From: Prunella strophiata
Lineage: Eukaryota > Chordata > Aves > Passeriformes > Prunellidae
Length of the DNA stretch: 64,000 nucleotides
Direction of reading: 5' to 3'
NCBI GenBank assembly: GCA_036583965.1
Contig: JAZBQD010000014.1
Coordinates: 55,681,626-55,745,625, forward strand
Shown: piece by piece, positions 63,219 through 64,000 of the stretch
Layout of the letters: each line of letters begins with the position of its first letter
How positions within the stretch are numbered: the first letter of the stretch is position 1
Notes under the pieces: generated by a model
Database searches by the model: none
What the model saw: only the letters and a program-made list of their open reading frames with translations
What the model was told of the DNA's origin: nothing
Program-made: the position numbers and the translations under genes

Positions 63219-64000
63219 AGTAAGGCATTCTACATTTGTAGACAGGATTAAGGCAGAGATCTCCAGTTACACAGGCAGCACAACCAGAACTGAACAGCTT
63301 TTAGACAAAGAATCCATGAAGATATATTTACTGTGAAAAATGGTGAAAAGCAATATATATTCCTTGAACAAAAACATATTTATAAAACAACGAGCTATAG
63401 AAGGCAACAAATCTGTCCAGATGAAAAGGACTGTAAAAATAGCACTTACACTGAAGAATGGAGAACTGAGGAACATCTTGGGTCATAAAGCCCAATATCC
63501 TCCCAAAAATAAACACATAACATGAAGAAAATAAAAGCTTACTGTGAAAAATATCTGCTTTTATATTCAAGGTAAGAATTTCAGGTCCTCTTTGCCCCTG
63601 CAGCTTCTTATAAACATATAGACATTGTTCACCTTTAAACCTTTTCTTACCCAAGTCAGTAGTAGATGAAGGTGTTTCAAATGTTTTAGCCACACTATAA
63701 AAGTTTGCATGGTAAAAATGCGTTCAATACTGTTTCATATGGAAGAGGTTTAAAAAAGAGAAAAAAAGAATGGTAAAGCTGAGAACCTTTGGTACACTTT
63801 GAAATTCACATAGGTTCCAACTTCTGGGGGAAGACAATATTTTTAAAGTATCTAGAGTGTGGCAATACTGGCAAAGAAACAGCAGAATTTTCAGTAAGAC
63901 AAAACATTGCAAAAAATATTTGGGATTAAAACTATTTGCAAAGATGTCTTCAGAAAATCCAGTAATTTATGCCAACTACATCCCTTGAATTGTACAAATC
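63219..64000. other. AT-rich non-coding stretch to the window end
   Basis: No gene is recognised. Minus-strand open frames at 63267-63476, 63328-63693 (121 codons) and 63724-63912 overlap plus-strand frames, lie in AT-rich sequence and show no domain. Confidence 0.5.

Noticed and set aside
62846..63223. 125-codon plus frame with a Leu-rich membrane-like segment
   Set aside because: It spans an LTR. The hydrophobic part is the translated T-rich ATT/GTT stretch of that LTR.
1..64000. CRISPR arrays, bacterial operons, phage or defence systems
   Set aside because: There are no spaced direct repeats of CRISPR type and no dense coding. CR1 and LTR content shows vertebrate, bird-like DNA.

Overview
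The window looks like nuclear DNA from a bird. It is AT-rich and gene-poor, with no bacterial gene density, no operons and no long open frames. The main evidence is the repeat content: several CR1 LINE fragments with the bird-type 3' end (a 'ttggact..gatgatct' block, 'cttccaac', then short ATTCTGTG-like octamers), plus retroviral-type LTRs of kinds common in bird genomes. I see no intact protein-coding gene, tRNA, rRNA, known small RNA or CRISPR array. The window could be intergenic or lie inside a very large intron.

Layout. An LTR-like element lies at 409-816, a pure 27-unit GAGAA satellite at 2234-2368, and a solo LTR with inverted ends and a 4-bp target duplication at 5405-5837. A less certain LTR-like block is at 6730-6957 and an old repeat relic at about 12410-12570. 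CR1 pieces lie at 13940-14236 (+), 28600-29101 (+, ORF1-derived), 32902-33086 (-), 38555-39307 (+), 48478-48564 (+, ancient), 50980-52127 (+, reverse transcriptase to 3' end), 56283-56735 (-) and 59580-59779 (+). A degraded LTR lies at 62826-63218. Between them are AT-rich single-copy sequence, homopolymers, a TG repeat and two T/G-rich tracts.

Nothing here works together as a pathway; the window is a record of retrotransposon insertion and decay. No exotic system was found. The points most worth checking are a minus-strand open frame behind a strong splice-acceptor-like site (60544-60834), a poly(T) block with a poly(A) signal placed as in a retrocopy (35330-35374), the orphan CR1 ORF1 fragment, and the two LTRs with target duplications. 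All family assignments rest on recognising motifs by eye. Boundaries are approximate unless a target duplication or exact repeat fixes them.
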